Origin: Flavobacteriales bacterium
Lineage (GTDB): Bacteria; Bacteroidota; Bacteroidia; Flavobacteriales_D; Sanyastnellaceae
Direction: 5' to 3'
DNA: 11,193 nucleotides
Assembly (NCBI GenBank): GCA_027488055.1
Contig: JAIYCK010000064.1
Location: 1 to 11,193, forward strand
In this document: positions 1 through 6,692 of the stretch, piece after piece
How positions within the stretch are numbered: the stretch's first letter is position 1
Layout of the letters: each line of letters starts with the position of its first letter
Position numbers and translations under genes: made by a program
The notes under the pieces: model-generated
Databases searched by the model: none
What the model was told of the DNA's origin: nothing
What the model saw: the letters and a program-made list of their open reading frames with translations, nothing else

Positions 1-1
1 G

Positions 2-1189
2 GGCTTGTTCCATTTCTCGCAAAAAGTGGGAAGTGGCTTGCCTTTGTGGCTGCCCAAAGGAGCCGATTTGCGCATGCGTTTGACCTCCTTTTTGACCAAT
101 GCTCAACGCAAGATGGGCTATTTGCAGGTGATTACCCCGCATATTGGCAGCAAGGAATTGTACGAAACCAGCGGTCACTGGGCGAAATACGGCAAAGACA
201 GTTTCCAACCCATCACTACCCCTGCCGAAGGCGAAGTGTATATGTTGAAACCGATGAACTGCCCGCACCACTGTGAAATATACAAGGCCGAGCCCAAGTC
301 ATACCGTGATCTGCCATTGCGTTTGGCTGAGTTCGGAACCGTTTATCGATACGAGCAAACAGGAGAATTGCATGGCTTGACCCGTGTGCGCGGATTTACT
401 CAAGACGATGCGCATATTTTCTGCACCCACGATCAGGTAAAAGAAGAGGTAGGAAAAGTAATTGATCTTGTGTTGTATATTTTCAAAACACTCAATTTCC
501 CTGACTTTTTGGCTCAAGTGAGTTTGCGTGATCCTAGCAATCCCGAGAAATACATTGGCAGCAATGAAAATTGGGAGAAAGCAGAGCGCGCAATCAAAGA
601 GGTAGCAGATGAGAAAGGTTTGAATACGGTCGTGGAATTGGGCGAAGCAGCCTTTTATGGCCCGAAGCTCGACTTTATGGTGCGCGACGCCATCGGCCGC
701 AAATGGCAATTGGGTACTGTGCAGATCGACTACAACTTGCCTGAGCGCTTTGAATTGGAGTACACAGGAGCTGATAATCAGAAACATAGACCCGTCATGA
801 TCCACCGTGCGCCCTTTGGCTCCATGGAACGATTTGTTGCTATTTTGATTGAACACTGTGCAGGTCAGTTCCCATTGTGGCTCACTCCGGAGCAAGTGCG
901 CATCTTGCCCGTGTCAGAAAAATACAATGATTATGCTCGAAAACTAGTAAATGAGCTAAATAATTACGATATTCGCGCCCGTTTTGATGAGCGCAACGAG
1001 AAAGTGGGCAAAAAAATCCGCGACGCAGAAGTGGAAAAAGTGCCCTACATGTTGATCGTAGGAGAAGAGGAGCAAAATCAAAACAGTGTATCGGCACGCA
1101 AAAAAGGTGAAGGAGACATCGGTATGATGTCGGTGGAAGCATTTGCGCTGAAGATCAATGAAGAAGTAAAACAAATGTTGGCCGAGTAA
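2..1189 (+). CDS. thrS: Threonyl-tRNA synthetase, 3' part (5' end outside window)
   Basis: Class II aminoacyl-tRNA synthetase that charges tRNA(Thr) with threonine in the cytoplasm. The open frame runs in from the window edge, and the first visible residues (LFHFSQKVGSGLPLWLPKGA) are the start of the catalytic core. The N-terminal TGS and editing domains, roughly 240-250 residues, therefore lie outside, and the TTG at position 5 is not a real start. Counting from that TTG, motif 2 is RLAEFGTVYRYE (106-117) and motif 3 begins at MIHRAPFGSMERF (265-277). The three zinc ligands of the family are visible as Cys86 (MNCPHH), His137 (DDAHIF) and His267 (MIHR). The anticodon-binding domain follows from about residue 295 (VRILPVSEKY, then RNEKVGKKIRDAE). 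All key residues are intact. infC begins 38 bp downstream, the classic thrS-infC-rpmI-rplT arrangement, so cotranscription is inferred. Confidence 0.97.
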   Translation, partial: GLFHFSQKVGSGLPLWLPKGADLRMRLTSFLTNAQRKMGYLQVITPHIGSKELYETSGHWAKYGKDSFQPITTPAEGEVYMLKPMNCPHHCEIYKAEPKSYRDLPLRLAEFGTVYRYEQTGELHGLTRVRGFTQDDAHIFCTHDQVKEEVGKVIDLVLYIFKTLNFPDFLAQVSLRDPSNPEKYIGSNENWEKAERAIKEVADEKGLNTVVELGEAAFYGPKLDFMVRDAIGRKWQLGTVQIDYNLPERFELEYTGADNQKHRPVMIHRAPFGSMERFVAILIEHCAGQFPLWLTPEQVRILPVSEKYNDYARKLVNELNNYDIRARFDERNEKVGKKIRDAEVEKVPYMLIVGEEEQNQNSVSARKKGEGDIGMMSVEAFALKINEEVKQMLAE

Positions 1190-1213
1190 GGCTGCAGATA
1201 GTATAAACGTATA

Positions 1214-1230
1214 AAAAGGAGGCAAAAATT
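1214..1230 (+). promoter_or_regulatory. Strong Shine-Dalgarno in front of ATT start of infC
   Basis: AAAAGGAGG at 1214-1222 is followed by a 5-base spacer and ATT at 1228-1230. It decides the infC start. An in-frame TAA lies at 1204-1206, and no ATG, GTG or TTG occurs between it and the ATT. The other starts here (rpmI, rplT, the NHL gene, recA) have A-rich or featureless leaders without such a motif, so this one stands out. Confidence 0.85.
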
Positions 1231-1779
1231 AACAACAACCATCAAAGAGCACAAAGAGGTCGCCGTTCACTGGAACCTGAACACAATCTGAATTACAAGA
1301 TTTCAGCAAAAGAAATTCGACTTGTAGGAGATAATGTGGAACAGGGCATTTATCCCACAGGAGCAGCGATCAAAATGGCCGAGGAAATGGAATTGGACCT
1401 GATTGAAATATCGGGCAATGCCGTTCCACCCGTTTGCCGCATCTTCGATTATCGTAAATTTCTTTACGAGCAAAAGAAGAAGCAAAAGGAACTGAAGGCC
1501 AAGCAAAGCAATGTGGTAGTGAAGGAGATTCGTTTTGGTCCCAATACAGATGATCACGATTTCGAATTCAAACTCAAGCATGCTAAGGCTTTTTTGAAGG
1601 AAGGCTCCAAAGTGCGCGCTTACGTTCAGTTCAAGGGTCGTGCAATTGTGTACAAGGACCGCGGGGAAATCTTGTTGACCAAGTTCATCGCCGAATTGAT
1701 GGAGCTCGGATTGCCAGAGCAAATGCCCAAAATGGATGGCAAGCGTATGTTTGTCATCATTACACCAAAGAAAAAGTAG
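1228..1779 (+). CDS. infC: Translation initiation factor IF-3, ATT start codon
   Basis: IF-3 binds the 30S subunit, prevents premature 50S joining and proofreads start codon and initiator tRNA. The 183-residue product has the family's N-terminal domain (NYKISAKEIRLVGD near residues 23-36, then PPVCRIFDYRKFLYEQKKK around 69-87), a lysine-rich linker helix, and the C-terminal domain from VVKEIRFGPNTDDHDF. The first GTG in frame is at 1336, but using it would delete the conserved N-terminal segment. Translation from ATT 1228 restores it and places the start 5 bases after a perfect Shine-Dalgarno. Rare AUU-type starts are well known for infC in other bacteria, where IF-3 discriminates against its own start codon and so represses itself. 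The same autoregulation is inferred here. It sits 38 bp after thrS and 23 bp before rpmI. Confidence 0.95.
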   Translation: MNNNHQRAQRGRRSLEPEHNLNYKISAKEIRLVGDNVEQGIYPTGAAIKMAEEMELDLIEISGNAVPPVCRIFDYRKFLYEQKKKQKELKAKQSNVVVKEIRFGPNTDDHDFEFKLKHAKAFLKEGSKVRAYVQFKGRAIVYKDRGEILLTKFIAELMELGLPEQMPKMDGKRMFVIITPKKK

Positions 1780-1802
1780 TTTAATTAATTATATTCAGTA
1801 AA

Positions 1803-2006
1803 ATGCCAAAATCAAAAACCAAGTCCGGTGCAAAGAAACGCTTCGTTGTGACCGGCAGCGGAAAGATTAAGCGTAAGAAGGCTTTCAAACGTCACATTTT
1901 GACTAAGAAAGAAACAGCTCGCAAACGTGCCCTAGGCAACGACGGGCTCGTGCATGCTTCAGATGCAAAATCTATTCGTCGTCAATTGCTTATTCCAACG
2001 GCTTAA
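1803..2006 (+). CDS. rpmI: Large ribosomal subunit protein bL35
   Basis: Small, very basic ribosomal protein of 67 residues, close to the usual 64-66. It begins MPKSKTKSGAKKRFVVTGSG and continues with the lysine/arginine-rich KIKRKKAFKRHILTKK, the bL35 signature, then a C-terminal RRQLLIP. It is a component of the 50S subunit. The start is the ATG directly preceding the conserved MPK. The leader is AT-rich, with no Shine-Dalgarno. It lies 23 bp after infC and 86 bp before rplT, in the standard order, so it is inferred to be part of the thrS-infC-rpmI-rplT transcript. Confidence 0.97.
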   Translation: MPKSKTKSGAKKRFVVTGSGKIKRKKAFKRHILTKKETARKRALGNDGLVHASDAKSIRRQLLIPTA

Positions 2007-2051
2007 TCCAGCGGAAAGCAGGTAAAGTTTAACCCGAAAACTGGTTTACAA

Positions 2052-2067
2052 GATCACGATCACGTGA
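2052..2067 (+). repeat. Small hairpin in the rpmI-rplT spacer
   Basis: TCACG at 2054-2058 pairs with CGTGA at 2063-2067 across an ATCA loop. The sequence also contains the palindrome TCACGTGA (2060-2067), so two alternative pairings are possible. It lies 25 bases upstream of the rplT start. It is too small to be a terminator; a role in L20 feedback is only a possibility. Confidence 0.35.
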
Positions 2068-2092
2068 CGCCAGCATCAAAAAACTCAAAAAA

Positions 2093-2437
2093 ATGCCAAG
2101 ATCAAAAAATGCCGTAGCCTCGAGAGAAAGGCGCAAAAAGGTCCTCAAATTAGCCAAAGGTTATTTTGGTTCTAGAAAGAACGTTTGGACCGTAGCTAAA
2201 AACAGTGTTGAAAAAGCACTTTGCTATGCCTACATAGGCCGCAAACAAAAGAAACGCAATTTCCGCAGCTTGTGGATTGCACGTATCAATGCAGGTGTGC
2301 GTCCACACGGATTGTCATACTCTGAATTCATGGGTCGCATTCACAAAAATGGCGTTGAATTAAATCGTAAGGTACTAGCTGATTTGGCTATGAACCATCC
2401 TGATGCATTCAAAGCAGTTGTAGAAAAAGTAAAATAA
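2093..2437 (+). CDS. rplT: Large ribosomal subunit protein bL20
   Basis: Assembly-initiating 23S rRNA-binding protein of the 50S subunit, 114 residues (the family is usually 115-120). It starts MPRSKNAVASRERRKKVLKL, followed by AKGYFGSRKNVWTVAK and the conserved central stretch RKQKKRNFRSLWIARIN, then GLSYSEFMGRI in the globular C-terminal domain. All are typical. No Shine-Dalgarno is present; the 15 bases before the ATG are nearly all A. In other phyla L20 represses its own operon by binding an RNA site near rpmI/rplT. The longer 86-nt rpmI-rplT spacer here might hold such a site, but that is inference. A strong terminator follows immediately. Confidence 0.97.
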   Translation: MPRSKNAVASRERRKKVLKLAKGYFGSRKNVWTVAKNSVEKALCYAYIGRKQKKRNFRSLWIARINAGVRPHGLSYSEFMGRIHKNGVELNRKVLADLAMNHPDAFKAVVEKVK

Positions 2438-2458
2438 AAATATCAAACTACTTTTTGG

Positions 2459-2489
2459 AAAGCCTCTCCTCTCGAGAGGCTTTTCTTTT
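2459..2489 (+). terminator. Intrinsic terminator of the thrS-rplT operon
   Basis: The 10-bp perfect stem AAAGCCTCTC / GAGAGGCTTT has a 5-base loop (CTCTC) and runs into TTTTCTTTT. It starts 21 bases after the rplT stop codon. A canonical Rho-independent terminator that ends the translation operon. Confidence 0.93.
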
Positions 2490-2510
2490 GCATATCAATT
2501 TCGGAATGAA

Positions 2511-2543
2511 TTTTGTCTTTGGCCGCCTACCCCATTATCTTTA
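2511..2543 (+). promoter_or_regulatory. Bacteroidota-type promoter of the NHL-repeat gene
   Basis: TTTTG at 2511-2515 is followed, after 20 bases, by TATCTTTA at 2536-2543. This resembles the Bacteroidota primary-sigma consensus (TTG at -33, TAnnTTTG at -7) with one mismatch in the last base. The box ends 4 bases before the ATG, so transcription would begin at or next to the start codon. The prediction rests on sequence resemblance alone. Confidence 0.5.
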
Positions 2544-2547
2544 GCTC

Positions 2548-4419
2548 ATGAATAATTATGTCATTGCCGCTCTTCTGCTTGTTCAAAGTGTCGGTGTAAT
2601 CGCTCAAAACTCAGATCCTTCTGAGAAAATGATCTTGCAACAAACCACGTCGCCATCCAAGGCTTTTCCCGAAGGTACGGTGTGGGTCAATTGTGATCAA
2701 CAACTGCAAATCGAAAGTTTTTCCAACAAGATCTTGGTCGTCGTTTTCAGCGATATGCAATCATTGGAATCTGGGTATTATATGAGCGAGTTAGCTGCGA
2801 AGTATAAAAAATTTCCGCAGATTCAATTCATAGAAGTCCTCACTCCCAACCCTGCTTTTCCTTTGTCGCGGCGCAACCTTACCCAATATGTGCAGCGCAA
2901 CAACTGGAGCCACCCGGTGGCAGTAGTGCCTCACCTGAATGGATTTGGCTACCCGATTTCAACCTTTCCTTCCTTTGCTGTGTATCATACCTCCACGAAG
3001 GCTGAATTGGTCACTGCAGGCACTGCTGGTTATCTGCAAACTGTTCAAAAACTCGATGACTATTGTTCCCAGACTTCCGAAATTGCCCGCATACCCAACA
3101 ATACTGTAATTCCAGAGGTGAGTGCCTTGAGTTTTGCGGACCCCTTGATTGAGAATCCCCATCGCCTTGAGACCGACCGTGCGGACAATGTATATGTGAT
3201 CGATCAGGCGCATAGTCGCATCATTCAGCTCGATTACTTTGGCAAAGCCAAGCAGATCTTTGGAAATGGTCAATGCGACATGGAAAATGGTCATGGGGAA
3301 TCAGCCTCCTTCAATCATCCACAAGGCATTGCCTTCTCAGACGAATTCTTATACGTGGCAGACACTTACAACAATTGCGTCCGCAAAATCGATCTCACCA
3401 CGGGTCTGGTGGAGACCTTGGTTGGCACCTATAACTATTCAGAAAAACCAGTTAAAAGCATATCCAATGTGCGCGAACCAATTGGATTACCTTCGGACGT
3501 GGTGATCTGGAACGACAAGCTGTATGTATCTTCTGCATCTACCAATCAAATCTTCGAGGTGAACCGCCGCACCGGTGATTGCACCTTGTTCTATTCGGCT
3601 AATTTCACAGGCTCTGGGAAGGTAAAAGAATGCATCACGCAACTTGCAGCTGGCGATAACGCTTTGTATTTCGTGACAAATGCGGGTCAAGCTTATTCCG
3701 TGAATAAGAAAGAGGAGTTGACGAAGTTACCCAGTGAATCCGGTTATTTTTTCGCTTCCGTCTGTGAGATTGGTGGACAATTGTATGGAACCACTTTGCA
3801 GAACGTGATCTTCACCTTGAAAGACGGTAAATGGGCATTATTGGCGGGTCGAAAACAAGCGGGTTTCAACAATGGAGATCTGCCAACCGCCATGTTTTTT
3901 TGGCCAATGGATGCGATTGAATACAAAGGTGATCTCTTGATCGCCGATAGTGAAAACCACGCCATCCGCACGGTCGCTACCAACTCCAAAGGCAAGGTGC
4001 GCACATTCCCTCTGGTGCTCTCACGTGAGTTGATTCGGGAGCGCGCGGCAAATTCCGATGGAGAGTTGGTCTTGATGGATACGGTGTATGTGGGTCGCAC
4101 TGCAAGCGAAATTCTGGTGCATCTCAATATTCAAAATTGCACCATTGCTCCGGGTGGAAACAATGAAGTCCATATTGTTCCATCGCCTGGCTTCAGCTTG
4201 AATCAGGAAGAAGTCAAAGAACCCTCTTTCAAATTCAAAGTGGATCAGCGGATCGAATACGATGAGGTGAACATAGAGCTTTATCTGACGATTGAAGATC
4301 CGTTGTATCCTGGCGTTTATTTGATCAAACGCAGCTACCTCAGTTTTCCGATCGGCCGCACACCTGGACAGTCAGGGCCACAGGAATTGGTGTACGATAT
4401 GCACATTTGGCCCTACTAA
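2548..4419 (+). CDS. Secreted thioredoxin-like / NHL-repeat protein (NHLRC2-like)
   Basis: 623 residues. Residues 1-19 form a signal peptide (hydrophobic IAALLLVQSVGVIA), so the protein is exported, probably to the periplasm. Residues ~40-175 look like a thioredoxin-like domain: a central strand KILVVVFSD, the family's cis-proline segment STFPSFAVY (Pro141), and a terminal helix. The site where CxxC would sit reads SDMQSLESGY, so the redox cysteines are absent. Residues ~195-490 are NHL repeats of a beta-propeller, clearest at NPHRLETDRADNVYVID, HPQGIAFSDEFLYVADTYNN, and GDLLIADSENHAIRTV. The remaining ~130 residues are beta-rich and match the position of the C-terminal beta domain of NHLRC2-type proteins. 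No lipobox or obvious type IX sorting tail is visible. The function is unknown; loss of the cysteines suggests a binding or structural role. It has its own promoter, has no cotranscribed partner, and ends 13 bp from the convergent TPR gene. Confidence 0.8.
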   Translation: MNNYVIAALLLVQSVGVIAQNSDPSEKMILQQTTSPSKAFPEGTVWVNCDQQLQIESFSNKILVVVFSDMQSLESGYYMSELAAKYKKFPQIQFIEVLTPNPAFPLSRRNLTQYVQRNNWSHPVAVVPHLNGFGYPISTFPSFAVYHTSTKAELVTAGTAGYLQTVQKLDDYCSQTSEIARIPNNTVIPEVSALSFADPLIENPHRLETDRADNVYVIDQAHSRIIQLDYFGKAKQIFGNGQCDMENGHGESASFNHPQGIAFSDEFLYVADTYNNCVRKIDLTTGLVETLVGTYNYSEKPVKSISNVREPIGLPSDVVIWNDKLYVSSASTNQIFEVNRRTGDCTLFYSANFTGSGKVKECITQLAAGDNALYFVTNAGQAYSVNKKEELTKLPSESGYFFASVCEIGGQLYGTTLQNVIFTLKDGKWALLAGRKQAGFNNGDLPTAMFFWPMDAIEYKGDLLIADSENHAIRTVATNSKGKVRTFPLVLSRELIRERAANSDGELVLMDTVYVGRTASEILVHLNIQNCTIAPGGNNEVHIVPSPGFSLNQEEVKEPSFKFKVDQRIEYDEVNIELYLTIEDPLYPGVYLIKRSYLSFPIGRTPGQSGPQELVYDMHIWPY

Positions 4420-4432
4420 GGAGGCCATTCGA

Positions 4433-5521
4433 TTATTTCAACAGTCGATCCAATGCCTTGGCGGCATCGGTGTAGGTCGGTACCACATTCAAGGCCGTGC
4501 GATAATCCGACTCCGCGCTGGCTTTCAGTCCGAGGCTTTCGTAGCACAATCCACGGTTGTAGTATGCCTGATAATATGCGGGATAGGCTGTGATGGCTTT
4601 GGTAAACTCATCGATACCGGCTTGGTAATTTTGTAAGTACTCCAAGTTGACAAAGCCTTTGTTGAAGTAGGCTGCAAAAAAAGTCGGATCGATTTTCAAA
4701 ATTGAATCATAGCAGGCGAATGCCTCTTGGTAACGCTTTCCATCGCGAAAGCCCGTTTCTTGCAAATACATCGCCTTGTTGTAATACGCTTCAACGCTCT
4801 TCGGGCGAATATCAATGGCGGAGCTATAATATTCCTTTGCCAAATCATTTTTGCCTTTGGCATAGATCAATCCGATTTCGATGTAGGCATCATAATAGGT
4901 AGGATCCACATCGATGGCGGTTTTGTAGGAGGAGTACGCTACCGTGGTATCGCCCGTTTCTTTGTACATTCTACCGCGCAAGTAGTACGCAAGAGGCAGG
5001 TATTCGTTGATCTTGAGCGCATTGTTAATCAATTCACGCGCGACGTCATATTGTTTGCGAGCGATATCGATTCCCGCTTTTTTCAGGAGGCAATCCGTGT
5101 TGTTGCCATCGAGTGTCACACATTTGGTGTATTGCGCATAAGCGAGTGCGATCATCTCACTTTGCCCAGCGGCGTCTAAGTTTTGACGGCGATTCCAATA
5201 AAGATCACCGCGCGTTAGGAAGATCGTGCATTGGTTGCTATCAGCAGCTTGCGCGCGATCCAAGTCCATCAATGCTTCTGTGAATTGCGCATGCTGTTCG
5301 TAGTATTTCGCACGATCCACATAGTGCTGAAAATTGTTGGGCTCACGTTGGATGCGGTCGTTTAGTTCAACCAAAGTAGGATCGGGTGTAGCTTGAGCCA
5401 CTGCGGTGCTATCGCTGTTGGAGCCCGTAGAAGGGTTTTGCGAAGTGGGTTTGCAAGCAGCCAAACCACACAAGAGCACTAAAATCCAACAAGAGGTCCT
5501 AAAGAGTATGCGAGTCATCAT
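4433..5521 (-). CDS. TPR-repeat lipoprotein
   Basis: 362 residues from the ATG at 5521; a second ATG follows at once at 5518. An open frame extends upstream to 5557, but that extension would cross the recA terminator and spoil the signal peptide, so the later start is chosen. Residues 1-22 form a lipoprotein signal peptide ending in the lipobox LAAC (Cys23), so it should be lipid-anchored in the envelope. A Ser/Thr/Asn-rich linker (~24-50) leads to about eight tetratricopeptide repeats between residues 63 and 349. Clear units are AYYLRGRMYKETGDTTVAYS, YDAYIEIGLIYAKGKNDLA and QAYYNRGLCYESLGLKASA. TPRs form a superhelical scaffold for protein-protein contacts; the partner cannot be read from sequence. 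An acidic surface-export motif after the lipid cysteine is not evident (KPTSQNPST). It lies downstream of recA but is separated from it by a terminator and has its own -7 box. Confidence 0.85.
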   Translation of the reverse strand: MMTRILFRTSCWILVLLCGLAACKPTSQNPSTGSNSDSTAVAQATPDPTLVELNDRIQREPNNFQHYVDRAKYYEQHAQFTEALMDLDRAQAADSNQCTIFLTRGDLYWNRRQNLDAAGQSEMIALAYAQYTKCVTLDGNNTDCLLKKAGIDIARKQYDVARELINNALKINEYLPLAYYLRGRMYKETGDTTVAYSSYKTAIDVDPTYYDAYIEIGLIYAKGKNDLAKEYYSSAIDIRPKSVEAYYNKAMYLQETGFRDGKRYQEAFACYDSILKIDPTFFAAYFNKGFVNLEYLQNYQAGIDEFTKAITAYPAYYQAYYNRGLCYESLGLKASAESDYRTALNVVPTYTDAAKALDRLLK

Positions 5522-5525
5522 TTCG

Positions 5526-5533
5526 CAAAAGTA
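5526..5533 (-). promoter_or_regulatory. -7 promoter box of the TPR lipoprotein gene
   Basis: On the minus strand TACTTTTG is an exact match to the Bacteroidota -7 consensus TAnnTTTG. It ends 4 bases before the ATG at 5521, so the transcript would begin at the start codon. The -33 region falls on the T-tract of the recA terminator and has no clean TTG, so promoter strength is uncertain. Confidence 0.5.
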
Positions 5534-5546
5534 AAGGATCGCCCAT

Positions 5547-5577
5547 AAAAAACCCATCGAAAGACTTCGATGGGTTT
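5547..5577 (-). terminator. Intrinsic terminator of recA
   Basis: Perfect 12-bp stem AAACCCATCGAA / TTCGATGGGTTT with a 4-base loop (GTCT on the minus strand), followed by six consecutive T residues in recA orientation. It starts 33 bases after the recA stop codon and separates recA from the TPR gene. Confidence 0.93.
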
Positions 5578-5609
5578 CAAAATTATGGGAATAAAGTCAA
5601 ATCCAAAAG

Positions 5610-6623
5610 TTAGGCGGAAGCCAAAACCTTTTGTGCCAAAGCTTCGCGCACTTTGGTTTCTACTTCCTCCATGAGTTCAGGATTATCTTCCAAAAGTTGT
5701 TTTACCGCATCGCGGCCTTGGCCCAATTTGGTTTCGCCATAAGAGAACCATGATCCACTTTTCTTGAGAATGGCAAGGTCCACACCCATGTCGATGATCT
5801 CACCTACTTTGCTGATTCCTTTGCCGTAAATCACGTCGAATTCAGCTTGTCTGAACGGCGGAGCTACTTTGTTTTTCACCACTTTCACCTTCACTCGATT
5901 TCCGATGACTGTTTCACCATCTTTGATTTGCTGTGAACGACGAATGTCGATGCGCACAGAAGCATAGAATTTCAATGCATTACCACCGGTAGTGGTTTCT
6001 GGATTGCCAAACATGACACCGATTTTTTCGCGCAATTGATTGATGAAAATGCAGCAGCAATTTGTTTTGCTGATTGTACCGGTAAGTTTTCGCAAAGCCT
6101 TGGACATCAAGCGCGCCTGAATACCTACGCTGCTATCACCCATTTCGCCTTCAATCTCTGCACGTGGAGTCAAAGCCGCTACTGAATCGACAACGATCAA
6201 ATCAATGGCGCCAGAGCGAATAAGATTGTCCGCGATTTCAAGACCTTGTTCACCGTTGTCGGGCTGTGAAATCAAAAGATTTTCGGTATCTACGCCCAGC
6301 GCCTCTGCATAGAATTTATCGAAGGCGTGCTCCGCATCGATGATAGCACAAATGCCACCTTGTTTTTGACACTCTGCAATGGCATGAATGGCCAAGGTTG
6401 TTTTTCCTGAAGATTCAGGACCATATATTTCTACAATGCGGCCTTTAGGATAACCCGTAATGCCCAACGCTAAATCTATTCCAATGGATCCACTTGGAAT
6501 CACTTCCAATGCTTCCGTAGCTGTATCACCCAATTTCATCACCGCACCTTTGCCATAGGTTTTTTCCATTTTGTCCATGGCCAATTGGAGTGCCTTCAAT
6601 TTTTCTTTGTTGATTTCTGACAT
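5610..6623 (-). CDS. recA: Recombinase A
   Basis: DNA-dependent ATPase that forms the nucleoprotein filament for homologous recombination and the DNA-damage response. The 337 residues contain Walker A GPESSGKT (68-75), the EAE-type catalytic region IIDAEHAF (95-101), Walker B LIVVDS (142-147), and the L2/DNA-binding segment INQLREKIGVMFGNPETTTG (194-213). The LREK variant in place of IRMK is of the Bacteroidota kind. The C-terminal domain is present, but the protein stops at ALAQKVLASA, without the long run of acidic residues that closes E. coli RecA (353 residues). The start MSEINKEKLKAL fits the family; the leader is A-rich (nine consecutive A) without a Shine-Dalgarno. It is preceded by a 197-bp spacer holding several inverted repeats and ends in its own terminator, so it is probably its own transcription unit. 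No LexA-type GAACnnnnGTTC box is seen. Confidence 0.98.
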   Translation of the reverse strand: MSEINKEKLKALQLAMDKMEKTYGKGAVMKLGDTATEALEVIPSGSIGIDLALGITGYPKGRIVEIYGPESSGKTTLAIHAIAECQKQGGICAIIDAEHAFDKFYAEALGVDTENLLISQPDNGEQGLEIADNLIRSGAIDLIVVDSVAALTPRAEIEGEMGDSSVGIQARLMSKALRKLTGTISKTNCCCIFINQLREKIGVMFGNPETTTGGNALKFYASVRIDIRRSQQIKDGETVIGNRVKVKVVKNKVAPPFRQAEFDVIYGKGISKVGEIIDMGVDLAILKKSGSWFSYGETKLGQGRDAVKQLLEDNPELMEEVETKVREALAQKVLASA

Positions 6624-6657
6624 GTGTTCTTTTTTTTTAATATTCGTTATGTACTTC

Positions 6658-6686
6658 GCTCAGCGTGTGGGGAATTGGCGCTGAGC
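6658..6686 (-). repeat. Inverted repeat in the recA leader
   Basis: Perfect 8-bp arms GCTCAGCG (6658-6665) and CGCTGAGC (6679-6686) are separated by 13 bases, GC-rich in an otherwise AT-rich spacer. The near arm is 34 bases upstream of the recA ATG. No T-tract follows on either strand, so it is not a terminator; a leader hairpin or a protein-binding site is possible. Confidence 0.6.
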
Positions 6687-6692
6687 CATTAA

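Noticed and set aside
299..895. 198-residue minus-strand open frame inside thrS
   Set aside because: It is antisense to a fully conserved synthetase catalytic core, has cysteine/phenylalanine-rich composition without domains, and has no start context.
1336..1779. infC starting at the GTG at 1336
   Set aside because: It would delete the conserved N-terminal segment (NYKISAKEIRLVGD) and has no ribosome-binding site; ATT 1228 with GGAGG fits much better.
5522..5557. TPR lipoprotein starting at ATG 5557
   Set aside because: The start falls inside the stem of the recA terminator and gives an aberrant N-terminus; ATG 5521 gives a standard lipoprotein signal.
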